Below are positions 1 through 8,579 of a stretch of 64,000 bases of DNA, one piece after another; the first letter of the stretch is position 1, and every line of letters starts with the position of its first letter. Where the stretch lies: positions 97,556 to 161,555 of the forward strand of contig NZ_FZPC01000019.1 in the NCBI RefSeq assembly GCF_900187975.1, in the 5' to 3' direction. The translations under genes and the position numbers were made by a program. This stretch comes from Pseudomonas delhiensis. Its GTDB lineage: Bacteria > Pseudomonadota > Gammaproteobacteria > Pseudomonadales > Pseudomonadaceae. The notes below the pieces were generated by a model. That model was not told where the DNA came from. It did no database searches and saw nothing but the letters and a program-made list of their open reading frames with translations.

Positions 1-429
1 GAGCCGGTGGAGCAAACCCAGGCCCAGCCGACGCCGCCCGCCCCGCCGCCGCTCCCGGCCGCCCCGACCGTGGGCCAGAGCACCCCGGGCGCCCAGGCCG
101 CCCCGACCGGCACCCAGGGCCCTGCCGGCCTGCCCACCGGCAGCCTCAACGACAGCGACATCAAGCCGCTGCGCATGGACTCGCCGAAGTACCCGCTGAT
201 GGCCCAGCGCCGCGGCATCGAAGGCCACGTGAAGGTGCTGTTCACCATCACCGCCGACGGCCGCATCGACGACATCCAGGTGCTGGATTCCTCGCCGCCG
301 CGGATGTTCGACAGCGCCGTGCGCCAGGCCATGGACACCTGGCGCTTCGAACCCCGCGTCAGCGGCGGCCGCATCGTCGCGCGGCAGGCGACCAAGGTCT
401 TCTACTTCAAGCTGGAGGGGCGCCGCTGA
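1..429 (+). CDS. TonB-like energy transducer, C-terminal part (5' truncated by window edge)
   Basis: The reading frame is open at the first base, so the true start lies upstream. The visible 142 codons encode a proline/alanine-rich linker (roughly the first 50 residues) followed by a TonB C-terminal domain. The domain shows the usual YPLMAQRRGIEGHVKVLF start, a central ITADGRIDDIQVLDS strand and the closing AMDTWRFEPR motif. Proteins of this type span the periplasm and pass ExbB/ExbD energy to TonB-dependent outer-membrane receptors. No exbB, exbD or receptor gene is visible, so the partner is unknown. The family call is firm; which TonB paralogue it is cannot be said. Confidence 0.85.
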   Translation, partial: EPVEQTQAQPTPPAPPPLPAAPTVGQSTPGAQAAPTGTQGPAGLPTGSLNDSDIKPLRMDSPKYPLMAQRRGIEGHVKVLFTITADGRIDDIQVLDSSPPRMFDSAVRQAMDTWRFEPRVSGGRIVARQATKVFYFKLEGRR

Positions 430-448
430 GGCGCTTCCCGGTTGATGG

Positions 449-478
449 AAAACGCGCCTTCGGGCGCGTTTTTCGTTT
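449..478 (+). terminator. Intrinsic terminator of the TonB-like gene
   Basis: An 8-bp perfect stem (451-458 with 463-470) closes a TTCG tetraloop and is followed by TTTCGTTT. It starts 20 bases after the stop codon, the normal position for a rho-independent terminator. Confidence 0.85.
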
Positions 479-490
479 GGGGTGGCTGTT

Positions 491-771
491 GTGGGAGCGG
501 GCTTGCATGGTATTCACCGGCGGCACCTGAGCTCTGGATCTAGTCCGCTCCCTCTCCCTAACCCTCTCCCTGAAGGGAGAGGGGACCGTTCGGAGTGCTT
601 GGCTGTTGTCGAGTCAGCCGGACACATTGTGGTGTCCGGCTGGAACCTTGCTTGCAGCCGGCACGGACTGCCCCCTCTCCCTTCAGGGAGAGGGCTGGGG
701 AGAGGGAAAGAAGCTGGACCGAAACACCGAAGCCACCGGTGCACACCATTCGCGAGCAAGCTCGCTCCTAC
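491..771. repeat. Composite palindromic intergenic element (copy 1)
   Basis: This fills most of the 354-base gap between the TonB-like gene and the DUF4105 gene. From left to right it has a degenerate REP core (491-506), a CCCTCTCCCTAACC/CTCTCCCTGAAGGGAGAGG palindromic block (549-585), an 11-bp perfect hairpin (615-625 with 632-642), the inverted block again (671-706), and an intact REP core ending in GCTCCTAC (749-771). The same order of modules occurs at 48041-48328. No coding potential is credible here. Confidence 0.75.
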
Positions 772-783
772 AAGAGCGAGACC

Positions 784-2745
784 TCAGGGCAACTCGAACC
801 CGCCCGCCGCCTTGTGCAGCGCCCGCAGGTGCGCGCCGAGCTGCTTGAGGTTGGCCTCCAGGGCCTGCAACTCCTCGCGGCGCTCCGGCTCCAGCAGCGC
901 GCGGACCTCCTGGTCGAGGTTGTCGCTGAGCTGGCGCAGGCGCGCCTGGCGGGCCTGGGTCTGCTGCTCCAGGCGCGTCGACTCGCCCGGCTGCGGCAGG
1001 CCGTAGCCGCTGTCCAGCAGCTCCGCCGGCTGGCTGAGGAAGCCGCTGTCGTCGAGGATCTGCTGCAGCGTCTTGCCCGCCGCCACCAGCTTGGGGTCGG
1101 CGCGGGCATCGTTGAGGTGCCCCAGGTACAGGCGCTTCAGCTCGTCCTGGGCCAGCTGCAGCTGGCGCCGCAGCGAGGCCTGCTCCAATAGCAGCATGGC
1201 CGCGCTGGCGCGCAGGTCGGCCTTGTCGAACCAGGCGCGGCGTTCGCTGGCGGGCAGGGCCAGCCAGTCCTCGACCTTGGCCTGGGGGATGTCCAGGCGC
1301 TGGCGCAGCACCTCGAACATCGCCTGGTAGCGGTCGCGGAAGGAGTCGAAGCGGTAGCCCAGGCGCAGCGCGCGCTTGGGCTCGTCGAGCACGCTGGCGT
1401 CGGCCAGGCCGCGGTTCTCCATGATCTCCACCACGCCGTAGGGGGTGATGCTGTCGAGGTCCTGCAGGCGCGCGTCGGGGATGCCGCTGCGCAGCAGCTT
1501 GAGGGTCTCCACCGCGCAGTTGTTGGAGATGAAGTAGTAGTTGCCGTCGTAGCCCCAGTGCACCTGCATGGCGCGCTCCACCAGCTCGTCGATCTGCTGG
1601 CGGCTGAGCCTGAGCGGGATCGAGGCCAGGCTGCGCAGCTCGATCTTGGTGTATTCCTCGATCACCTGGGACAGCGGCAGCACGAACAGCCGCGACGGGT
1701 AGGAGCCGGTCAGGCCGTCCCAGCTGGACAGCTGCAGGTCGCCGACGAAGGCGCGGTAGGACAGCACCAGGTGCTGGTCCAGGTCCAGCCGGCAGTCCGG
1801 GCCGCGCGGCCGGCCCGGGGCGCAGACCACCAGGCGCAGCATGGCGTGGCCCCAGCGGCTGACCCACTGGTCGTTGGCCTCGGCCAGCAGGTAGTCGACC
1901 TCGTAGACCCGCTCCGGGTCCAGCCGGCCCAGCGGCTGGCGGCCGAAGTCGCGGCCGGCGTTGAGGTAGGCGAAAGACTGTTCGCAGGCCTGGCGCTGCG
2001 GGCGCTCGCCGAAGCGCTCGGCGTAGTAGCGGTACAGCGCCGGGCGGCGGCAGGCGTAGCTGGGGTCGAGGACGAAGTACTCCATGTTCACCGCGACGAA
2101 CTCGCGCGGGTTGCTCAGCTCGTAGCGGTCCGGGCTGCGCAGGACGAAGCGGTTGTCGTGCTCGCGCTGGCCGCGCTTGCCGGCCAGTTGTGGCCAGCCG
2201 GCGAGGTCGAGCAGGCGCGGGTCGTCGGAGAGGGTGAAGCGGCGGTTGGCCTGGCCGCGGCACTCGGCGCCCTCGCCGATGCGCCCTATGCTGCCCTGCT
2301 GGCGCGTGCAACGCTGGATCAGCCGGGCCTCGGCGGGCAGCCAGAGGCGCCCGCGGTCGTACAGGTGGGTCAGCTCGTGGACCACCGTGGCCTGCAGCTC
2401 GCGGCGCAGGGTGCCATGGCTGCGGCCGGTCTTGAGGGTGGCGGCGCTGCCGTCGGCGAGGGCGGCGAGGTACTTGCGGTTCAGTGCGATGGCGCCGGGG
2501 CGCAGGGCCTGGCCCATGCCATTGCCCGGCAGGTCGTCGCGCCACTCCACCTCGACGCGGCGGTCCAGGGCCTGGACGAAGGCCGGCGGCAGCGCCTGGC
2601 GGACGTCATCCAGCAGTTGCTGGCTGGCCTGGCGCTGTGCCGGGGCGAGGCCGTCGGGCTGCAGCGCCAGGTGCAGGTCGGCCTGGGCGCTGGCGGCGGC
2701 GAGCAGGCTCAGTGCCGCCAGCCAGCGGCGGCCGCGGGGGATCAC
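784..2745 (-). CDS. DUF4105 protein with an N-terminal gluzincin-like zinc-peptidase motif
   Basis: A 653-residue exported protein with a signal peptide (about residues 1-22, ending SAQA). The N-terminal half carries HELTH at 123-127, a classic HExxH zinc site, and about 90 residues later NPREFVAVNMEYF (212-224). The latter resembles the ExxA third-ligand motif of gluzincins of the MtfA/lethal-factor kind. The second half matches DUF4105, with WGHAML (His300) and SNNCAVET (Cys410), a His/Cys pair reminiscent of NlpC/P60-type folds. The start is GTG, inside a GTGA overlap with the stop of the upstream DUF2388 gene, implying coupled translation. The domain reading is mine; no substrate is known. 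Cell-envelope proteolysis or amidase activity is an inference only. Confidence 0.8.
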   Translation of the reverse strand: MIPRGRRWLAALSLLAAASAQADLHLALQPDGLAPAQRQASQQLLDDVRQALPPAFVQALDRRVEVEWRDDLPGNGMGQALRPGAIALNRKYLAALADGSAATLKTGRSHGTLRRELQATVVHELTHLYDRGRLWLPAEARLIQRCTRQQGSIGRIGEGAECRGQANRRFTLSDDPRLLDLAGWPQLAGKRGQREHDNRFVLRSPDRYELSNPREFVAVNMEYFVLDPSYACRRPALYRYYAERFGERPQRQACEQSFAYLNAGRDFGRQPLGRLDPERVYEVDYLLAEANDQWVSRWGHAMLRLVVCAPGRPRGPDCRLDLDQHLVLSYRAFVGDLQLSSWDGLTGSYPSRLFVLPLSQVIEEYTKIELRSLASIPLRLSRQQIDELVERAMQVHWGYDGNYYFISNNCAVETLKLLRSGIPDARLQDLDSITPYGVVEIMENRGLADASVLDEPKRALRLGYRFDSFRDRYQAMFEVLRQRLDIPQAKVEDWLALPASERRAWFDKADLRASAAMLLLEQASLRRQLQLAQDELKRLYLGHLNDARADPKLVAAGKTLQQILDDSGFLSQPAELLDSGYGLPQPGESTRLEQQTQARQARLRQLSDNLDQEVRALLEPERREELQALEANLKQLGAHLRALHKAAGGFELP

Positions 2746-3077
2746 AGAGCGAGAATGGCTTCGGCCAGTTGCTGGTCGGAGGCATCGCGCGCTTCCGGGA
2801 GCTGCTCGCGCACCACCTTCAGTGCCGCTTCCAGCTGCGCACCGCGGATGGCGCCCTGGCTTGCGACGAAGCTGGCGGCGTCGTCACGGGCGTCGCGGAC
2901 GATCTTCATGTCGCGGATCGAGGTGGTGGTGTCGGAGGTGAAGTCCACGCTGCGGCCGATGGCGTTGGTGGTGATGTTGAACAGGCGGATGACCGACTGG
3001 GCCTGGGCGCTGGAGGCACAGGCGGCCAGCAGCAGGCCGAGGATCAGGGGGCTCTTGGGGATCGAGCTGAGGCGCAT
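2742..3077 (-). CDS. DUF2388 secreted small protein (paralogue 1)
   Basis: A 111-residue protein starting MRLSSIPKS, with a signal peptide of the LLLAACASSAQA type and a mature domain carrying the DUF2388 signature DARDDAASFVASQGAIRGAQ followed by LEAALKVVRE and a QLAEAILAL tail. The ATG at 3077 is chosen because GGAG lies 7 bases upstream and the signal peptide follows directly; longer frames lack both. It is the last of three tandem paralogues and its stop overlaps the DUF4105 start by 4 bases. The signal peptide contains a cysteine, but a lipobox is not convincing. The function of the family is unknown. Confidence 0.85.
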   Translation of the reverse strand: MRLSSIPKSPLILGLLLAACASSAQAQSVIRLFNITTNAIGRSVDFTSDTTTSIRDMKIVRDARDDAASFVASQGAIRGAQLEAALKVVREQLPEARDASDQQLAEAILAL

Positions 3078-3117
3078 GGGAGTCTCCGAAACGGCAGCGG
3101 ACGCTGCACACGACTGA

Positions 3118-3411
3118 CTATTGGGCAAGAATGGCTTCGGCCAGTTCCCGATCGTTCGCCGCGAGCTCCGGATGCTGTTTGCGCAGCCAGCGCAACGCCT
3201 GTTCCAGGCGCGCTCCGCGCACCTGACCGTCGGTGGCGACGTAGCTGGCGGCATCATCGCGGGCGGCACCGAGCAGTTTGTTCTCGAAAGGCGTACTGGT
3301 GACTTTGCTGGTCACGTAGCTGCTGCCGGCGACGAACATGGTGGTCTGTTCGAAGGCCAGCACGGGGGTGGCCAGGCAGAGGCCGGTGAGCAGGAGTAGC
3401 AGGCTGCGCAT
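3118..3411 (-). CDS. DUF2388 secreted small protein (paralogue 2)
   Basis: A 97-residue protein with signal peptide MRSLLLLLTGLCLATPVLA, then a short beta-like stretch and the family core AARDDAASYVATDGQVRGAR, LEQALRWLRK and a LAEAILAQ tail. It differs from its neighbours in having FEQTTMFVAGSSYVTSK before the core instead of the xxTTDAxxxx type. It lies 40 bases upstream of paralogue 1 on the same strand and probably shares its transcript. The role is unknown. Confidence 0.85.
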   Translation of the reverse strand: MRSLLLLLTGLCLATPVLAFEQTTMFVAGSSYVTSKVTSTPFENKLLGAARDDAASYVATDGQVRGARLEQALRWLRKQHPELAANDRELAEAILAQ

Positions 3412-3531
3412 GGGCTATGGCGATCGGAAAAGCACAGCCGACAAGGCTAACGGAATGCGCCGGCAAGAGCCAGCCTCGCAGGCCCGGTAGATGCTCTGAA
3501 AAGGCGCCTCCGGGCCAGGTGGGGCGGGGAA

Positions 3532-3849
3532 TCAGATGACCAGGATCGCCTGGGCCAGCTGCAGGTCGTTGGCGGCCAGGCTCGGCAGCTTGCCGCGGAT
3601 GTGCCGCAGCGCCGCTTCCAGGTGCGCGCCCCGCACCTGCCCCTGGGTGGCGACGAAGGTGGCGGCATCGTCGCGGGCGTCCAGGACGATCTTGTCGTCG
3701 CGGAAGGAGTTGGTGATGTCGGTGGTACCGTCGGAGGTGGCCTTGGTGGCGCCGACCAGCGCATCGGTGGTGACGATGAAGCTGGAGGCGAAGGCGCCGC
3801 TGGCGCAGGTGAGCAGGGCGGCGGCGGTGAGCAGGCGCAGACGATTCAT
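3532..3849 (-). CDS. DUF2388 secreted small protein (paralogue 3)
   Basis: A 105-residue protein starting MNRLRLLTAAALLTCASGAFA, a clean signal peptide. The core is LDARDDAATFVATQGQVRGA, then LEAALRHIRGKLPSLA and a LQLAQAILVI tail. The ATG at 3849 is favoured over an in-frame upstream ATG because GGGAG sits at the right distance and the signal peptide begins there. It is first in the row of three DUF2388 genes, 120 bases before paralogue 2. The gap 3412-3531 may hold a weak terminator or a separate promoter; nothing decisive is visible. Confidence 0.85.
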   Translation of the reverse strand: MNRLRLLTAAALLTCASGAFASSFIVTTDALVGATKATSDGTTDITNSFRDDKIVLDARDDAATFVATQGQVRGAHLEAALRHIRGKLPSLAANDLQLAQAILVI

Positions 3850-3944
3850 GGATGGACACTCCCAGTCGAGATGAAACCGCGCGGCCAACGCTGCCGCGCG
3901 TTACCGATGCAGACTAGCGGAGCCAGCCCGCGACGACCAGCCGG

Positions 3945-4157
3945 TTAGCGCCAGAACGGTTTCGAAAGTTCCCGCTCGCGCTGGCAGCGGTCGATGCCGG
4001 CGTCGGCCAGCTCGCGTTCGCCGAGCTGGCCGAGCTGGTGGCGGGTGCGGGCGTTTTGCAGGTACATGTCGATCCGACCAGCGATCTTCCGCCACGGGCT
4101 TTGGGCGTCCAGGCGTGAACCGGCAGACGAACGGAAGGGAGCGAGAACCCGGTTCAT
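3945..4157 (-). CDS. DUF1127 small basic protein
   Basis: A 70-residue basic protein with the DUF1127 pattern near its C terminus: RTRHQLGQLGERELADAGID, then RCQRERELSKPFWR. The ATG at 4157 has AAGGAC 8 bases upstream. DUF1127 proteins are small, Arg-rich and often bind RNA or affect phosphate/carbon regulation in alpha-proteobacteria; nothing is established for this member. A second DUF1127 protein with the same KPFW ending lies at 25267-25473, so the pair brackets the lipopolysaccharide locus. Confidence 0.8.
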   Translation of the reverse strand: MNRVLAPFRSSAGSRLDAQSPWRKIAGRIDMYLQNARTRHQLGQLGERELADAGIDRCQRERELSKPFWR

Positions 4158-4307
4158 GTGGTTGTCCTTCTGGCGACGGAAGGACAGGATGCACGCCCCG
4201 GGCGTGGTCCTAACAGACACAAGCGCCGACGATCATTCCGGCACAGTCTAGGCCGCCAGGGACACTGTTATGCCGTTCCGGCGCCTTACTGTGCGGGCGA
4301 ATATTCC

Positions 4308-6377
4308 CTAGCGCTCAGGCAGGAGTTCGACGCTGATCAACGCCAGTTCGCTGGCTCCATTGCTGAAGGTGCGGATTTCCGCGCTCGAACTGGCCGTTGC
4401 CACATCGAGAATGCCCTCCAGCGTCCTGGGTTCGCCTTCGGTCCCCATCAGCGGGCCCTGAGCCAGGGTGGTCACCTGGGTCGCCGCATTGCTGACGACG
4501 TCCCAGTTGCCCACCGGCTGGGATGGACTACCGTTGGCGCTGTAAGTGACACGGTAGCGCAGCTTACCCTGGGGAATGTGGGTGTATGGACCATAACTCA
4601 GGTAGCCCGAGATGCCGGGCTGGACCACCAGGCGGCCATCGCGCAGCTGGCCGATGAGCGTGGGCAGACGTTCGGCCGGCCAGAAGCCCCAGCGCAGAGG
4701 CACGAAGCCGGCATCCCGGCAGCCTTCGCATTGGCCCATGCCCGGGAGCAGCAGCTTGATGCCATCAAGCTCACCCATCGCGTCGTCCGCACCGTGTGAC
4801 TGCAGGGCCTGGTCCCAGAGCGCAAGATCATTGAAGACATAGAGGGCCTTGGGATCGTAGGTGCCTGCCTGCACCTGGGCTGCCAGGGCGGCCTGGGTCC
4901 TTGCCTGGGCTTCGGTATCAACCCTGGCGAAGTTGGCGGCATTGATCGACATGCCGTGGTGCAGGGCGAAGTTCGAAAGGGGGATGAAGTCCGGTGGAAG
5001 GTTGGTTGGCGCAATGTAGAGCACCTTGTCGTAGCGGGAACCGAGTTCGGTCCACAACCTGGAGGTCAGGGGATTGTTCCAGTGCCCTTGGAAATGATTG
5101 CGCGTACCGGCAAGCGCGTTGGACAGGTCGTAGATCTGCGCGACCAGGGCGACGGCGAGCAGGCCCAGGGCGACCTGCGGCCGGGTACGAGTGCAGACGA
5201 TGGCGATGATCGTCACGCTGAGCAGATAGAACACTGGCCAGAACATCCGGCCCGGCGAACGGAATACTTGGTACAGACGCACAGCCCAGTCCGGTATCTC
5301 GAACTGGATCAGGGTGTGGTGGCCGATACTCACTGTATTGGTCAGCGATACCAACAGCAGGAGAACGCTCATCACGATCAGAGGCCATATGCGCGTGTGA
5401 CTCCATTGCCCGCGGCGGCCGACTGCCAGGAGGCAGGCGATGGCCAGCAGCCCCAGCATACCCACACCCATGTAGGCGAAACCGTCGCCTTCGATGAAGG
5501 GGAGCTGCAGTCCGGGCAGCACCCGCGACCAAGCCCCTCGGGAATCGATCAGCGACAGCAGGTTCATTCGCCCGTAAGAGCCCGTCGCTGCCGGCGACGA
5601 ACCAAGCATGAAGTAGCCCAGGAGCCACATGATCGTCAGGACCAGGGCGCAACCGGTCAGCCCGCAAACGATGCAGCGGGCAAGGCTCGCCTCGCGCCGC
5701 AGCAGGCGTTGCAGCAGATCGGCGCCCCAGATCGCGCCGAGCATGACCAGCAGGTAGGCGTGGGTCAGGGTGGCGACCGCCAGCAGCACCAACCAGAAGC
5801 GCGCTCGGTAGGCATTGTCGAAATAGAGGTACAGCCCGGCCATGAGCAGCCACTGACCACCCAGCGCGAGGTGGATCGAGAAACGCATCAGGTAGGGTGG
5901 CAGCAGCAACAGCAGGCTGGTGCCCAGGCACAGCTGACGTCGGTCTTCGACGAAACGCGATAGCGTCAGGTAACCGAATACCCCCTGCAGCACCATGCAG
6001 GTCAGCACCCACAGGCCGAAGTACTGGAAGCTGTCGGGTAGCAGCGGACCGATCAGTTTGAATGGCAGGGCGAACAGTGGCAGCGAGTCGGAGAAGACGA
6101 TGGAGCTTCCCTGCTCCATGCCATAGCGTGGATTGGCGCCCAGCGGGAATTGCAGCAAGGGGGTTTCACGGAAGAACTCCCACCCCAGCAGATTGGTCGG
6201 TGGGTCGAAGAAGCCGCGCATCAGCCAGTCGATGTTCGATGGCAGCAGAATGGACGGGCCTCCAATGGTCAGGAACAGGAGGCAGGCCAGCAGCACCGGG
6301 ATCCACAATGAATGACGTGGAACGGCTGAAGTGCGCATCGCGAGGCTGTTGCCAGCGGTTTTCAATGTCCGCTCCAT
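4308..6377 (-). CDS. Large DUF6311-like membrane protein with C-terminal beta domain (copy 1)
   Basis: A 689-residue protein. Residues about 15-480 are polytopic membrane segments separated by short loops, including an early periplasmic-type loop (SNIDWLMRGFFDPPTNLLGW ... IVFSDSLPLFALPFKL) typical of GT-C-like or DUF6311 glycan proteins. The last about 130 residues are soluble and beta-rich (LPTLIGQLRDGRL ... GYLSYGPY ... GNWDVV ... LAQGPLMGTEGE). The second copy at 8580-10703 has the same two-part plan. The ATG at 6377 directly follows the stop of the GtrA-like gene; no strong ribosome site is visible. With GtrA and GtrB next to it, a role as the transferase that puts a lipid-linked sugar onto the polysaccharide is plausible but inferred. 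Confidence 0.7.
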   Translation of the reverse strand: MERTLKTAGNSLAMRTSAVPRHSLWIPVLLACLLFLTIGGPSILLPSNIDWLMRGFFDPPTNLLGWEFFRETPLLQFPLGANPRYGMEQGSSIVFSDSLPLFALPFKLIGPLLPDSFQYFGLWVLTCMVLQGVFGYLTLSRFVEDRRQLCLGTSLLLLLPPYLMRFSIHLALGGQWLLMAGLYLYFDNAYRARFWLVLLAVATLTHAYLLVMLGAIWGADLLQRLLRREASLARCIVCGLTGCALVLTIMWLLGYFMLGSSPAATGSYGRMNLLSLIDSRGAWSRVLPGLQLPFIEGDGFAYMGVGMLGLLAIACLLAVGRRGQWSHTRIWPLIVMSVLLLLVSLTNTVSIGHHTLIQFEIPDWAVRLYQVFRSPGRMFWPVFYLLSVTIIAIVCTRTRPQVALGLLAVALVAQIYDLSNALAGTRNHFQGHWNNPLTSRLWTELGSRYDKVLYIAPTNLPPDFIPLSNFALHHGMSINAANFARVDTEAQARTQAALAAQVQAGTYDPKALYVFNDLALWDQALQSHGADDAMGELDGIKLLLPGMGQCEGCRDAGFVPLRWGFWPAERLPTLIGQLRDGRLVVQPGISGYLSYGPYTHIPQGKLRYRVTYSANGSPSQPVGNWDVVSNAATQVTTLAQGPLMGTEGEPRTLEGILDVATASSSAEIRTFSNGASELALISVELLPER

Positions 6378-6379
6378 GG

Positions 6380-6808
6380 CTAGTGTCTGAACCCCCAGAG
6401 TCTGCTGGCGAGGAAGGTGATGCCCGGTACCACGGCGGCCGACGCGATGGCGGACAGGCGCGGAGAAAGCCAGCCGACGGCCAGCAGCGCAGCCAGCAAG
6501 CCGCTGTTGGCCAGGAAGGCGCTCAAGGAAATCAGGAAGAAGCGGCGCATCGCCCTGCTTGGCGAGCCCGGTGCGGAAAAGGTCCAGATGTAGTTGCCGG
6601 AGAACGACAGGCCGAACGCGCAGAGGAAGGCGACCAGGTTGGCGAGCAGCGCCGGCCATGCCGTATGGGACAGCAGCAGCCAGACGATGCCGATGTGCAG
6701 TACGGTGGCGCCTACGCCGACGACACCGAAGCGGGCGGCGAGCAGCACCTCCTTCAGCAGGCGGCTGCGAAGCGGACGGTGCACGGACAGGCTCTCGTCG
6801 TGGGTCAT
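6380..6808 (-). CDS. GtrA-like membrane protein (putative undecaprenyl-sugar flippase)
   Basis: A 142-residue protein with four predicted membrane helices and GtrA-family features: RFGVVGVGATVLHIGIVWLL near the start, LVAFLCAFGLSFSGNYIWTF in the middle and a closing FLASRLWGFRH. GtrA proteins are thought to flip undecaprenyl-phosphate-linked sugars across the inner membrane after a GtrB-type enzyme makes them. The start overlaps the stop of the upstream methyltransferase by ATGA, and a GtrB-like gene lies just beyond that, so the pair is present in one transcription unit. Confidence 0.85.
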   Translation of the reverse strand: MTHDESLSVHRPLRSRLLKEVLLAARFGVVGVGATVLHIGIVWLLLSHTAWPALLANLVAFLCAFGLSFSGNYIWTFSAPGSPSRAMRRFFLISLSAFLANSGLLAALLAVGWLSPRLSAIASAAVVPGITFLASRLWGFRH

Positions 6809-7521
6809 GGGCGCCGAGCCAGGCAGAATGCTGTCAAGCCGGCGACACGATTGAAGTGCAGTACCGGCAACTCCGCCATGGATACCGCCTGCAGGGCTGC
6901 ATTGACCACCCCGTTGTGTCGTTTGAGCTGCGATCTGGGCTGGCGCACGGCACCACCCCGGAGCCGCTCGAACAGGCGCAGGGTGGCGGCTATCGGGAAC
7001 ACGCCGCCAAAGTAGTAGGCGCCTTTCAGCACCTCGAGCCCGGCCTGCTCTGCGACCCGTTCGATATCGGTGAGCCGGTAGCGACGTTTGTGTTCGAGGA
7101 ATACATCGTGATCGCTCCAGAGGAACTGGAACGCCGGTACGGAAATCAGGAAGTGAGCACCGCGGGGCACCTTCTCGACGTAGTGGCGAAGCAGGCCGAC
7201 ATCGTCGTCGACATGCTCCAGGACATCCATCAGCAGCACCAGGTCGGAGTCCAGGCGGTCCACCGAGCGACGAAAGCGGATCGGCTTCCCGGCTTCGTTG
7301 GCATCGGAGTCCGCCGGGTAGCTGATGTCCACGCACCAGGCTTCGCCGGCGCTGCCTTCGGCCAGCAGAGCGCGGGAGAAGAAGCCGGAGCCGGCGCCCA
7401 CGTCGAGGATGCTCGAGGGGCGCATGTCACCGAGAAACTGCTGTACAGCGGCCCGCTTGGATCGGTAATACCAGTGGTCGGCGATGTGTTCGCCCAGGAT
7501 GTCGGTTTCCTTGAGGTCCAT
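6805..7521 (-). CDS. SAM-dependent methyltransferase (class I)
   Basis: A 238-residue protein with a Rossmann-type SAM site: motif I is ILDVGAGSGFFSRALL (about residues 38-53), the acidic loop is WCVDIS and motif IV/post is DLVLLMDVLEHVDDD. The C-terminal part (HKRRYRLTDIERVAEQAGLE) is typical of glycan and small-molecule methyltransferases of the Methyltransf_11/23 type. It starts 2 bases after the GtrB-like gene and overlaps GtrA by 4, so it belongs to the Gtr module. The substrate is probably a sugar or lipid-linked sugar; this is inferred from context. Confidence 0.8.
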   Translation of the reverse strand: MDLKETDILGEHIADHWYYRSKRAAVQQFLGDMRPSSILDVGAGSGFFSRALLAEGSAGEAWCVDISYPADSDANEAGKPIRFRRSVDRLDSDLVLLMDVLEHVDDDVGLLRHYVEKVPRGAHFLISVPAFQFLWSDHDVFLEHKRRYRLTDIERVAEQAGLEVLKGAYYFGGVFPIAATLRLFERLRGGAVRQPRSQLKRHNGVVNAALQAVSMAELPVLHFNRVAGLTAFCLARRP

Positions 7522-7523
7522 GC

Positions 7524-8522
7524 TCAGTCCTCTGCTTCGTAGATGCGCCGGACGAGATATACGGGCCTGCGCTTGGATTCCAGGTAGGTGCGGCCGAGAT
7601 ACTCGCCCAGCACCCCGATGCCGATGAGCTGCAGGCCGCCGAGGAAGGTCACGGCGACCATCAGCGAGGCGTAGCCGGGCACGTCGATGCCGAAGAGCAC
7701 CACCTTGAGGACGATCAGTATGGCGAACAGGAAGGCGCTCAGGGACACGGCGATGCCGAGGTAGGTCCAGATCTTCAGGGGATCGGTGCTGAAACTGGTG
7801 ATGCCTTCGAGGGCGAAGTTCCACAGGCGCCAGCCATTGAACTTGCTGGTTCCGGCCACTCTTTCCGGGCGGCTGTAGTCGATATGGGTGGTACGGAACC
7901 CGACCCAGGCGAACAGACCTTTCATGAAGCGCCGGGACTCGGGCAGGTCGTTCAGCGCATCCACGACCTGGCGGTCCATCAGACGGAAGTCGCCGACGTT
8001 CTCGGGAATCGCCGGATCGGCAATCTTGTTGTGGATGCGATAGAACCAGTTGGCCGACGCCCGTTTGGCCCAGGAGTCGGAGGCGCGATCGATGCGATGC
8101 CCGAGCACCACGTCATAGCCTTCCCGCCAGCGTTTGACCATGGTCGGGATCAGCTCAGGCGGGTCTTGGAGATCGACGTCGATCGGCACCACCACCTGGC
8201 CCGTGGCGCAACGCAGACCGGCACTCAGGGCCGCTTCCTTGCCGAAATTGCGGCTCAGGTCGACGATCCTGATCCGCGCGATACGTCGTTGCAGCAGCAG
8301 GAGTATATCGAGCGTTTCGTCCTCGCTGCCGTCGTTGACGAAGACGTACTCCACTCGCACAGCATCAGGATCGGCGAACACCTGCTCGACGCGCTCGACG
8401 AACAGCGCGACGGTCTCCGCCTCGTTGTAGACGGGCACCACCAGCGACAATACCAGCGGCGTGTCGAGCTGCGGGCGGTGGATGAGGCTCTGCCGGGGCG
8501 CGGCGTGGAGTTCACTGGTCAT
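7524..8522 (-). CDS. GtrB-like GT2 glycosyltransferase (polyprenyl-phosphate sugar synthase type)
   Basis: A 332-residue protein. The N-terminal GT2 catalytic domain shows LSLVVPVYNEAETV, VFVNDGSEDET and the metal/nucleotide motif PIDVDLQDPPE; the C terminus has two membrane helices (about 240-265 and 275-300). This is the plan of GtrB, DPM1-like and ArnC-like enzymes that move a sugar from its nucleotide donor to undecaprenyl phosphate on the cytoplasmic face. The donor sugar cannot be read. The gene stands immediately upstream of a methyltransferase and GtrA. Confidence 0.88.
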   Translation of the reverse strand: MTSELHAAPRQSLIHRPQLDTPLVLSLVVPVYNEAETVALFVERVEQVFADPDAVRVEYVFVNDGSEDETLDILLLLQRRIARIRIVDLSRNFGKEAALSAGLRCATGQVVVPIDVDLQDPPELIPTMVKRWREGYDVVLGHRIDRASDSWAKRASANWFYRIHNKIADPAIPENVGDFRLMDRQVVDALNDLPESRRFMKGLFAWVGFRTTHIDYSRPERVAGTSKFNGWRLWNFALEGITSFSTDPLKIWTYLGIAVSLSAFLFAILIVLKVVLFGIDVPGYASLMVAVTFLGGLQLIGIGVLGEYLGRTYLESKRRPVYLVRRIYEAED

Positions 8523-8579
8523 GTCGTTTCGTCCGTGGCTTGTGTCGCTCTTGTTATTCGGGATATGGCAGGCGCGGCC

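Noticed and set aside
683..2545. A 620-codon open frame antisense-phase to the DUF4105 gene, rich in Pro, Arg and Ala
   Set aside because: It overlaps a gene with a clear signal peptide and domains on the same strand in another frame; its composition is typical of a GC-rich shadow frame.
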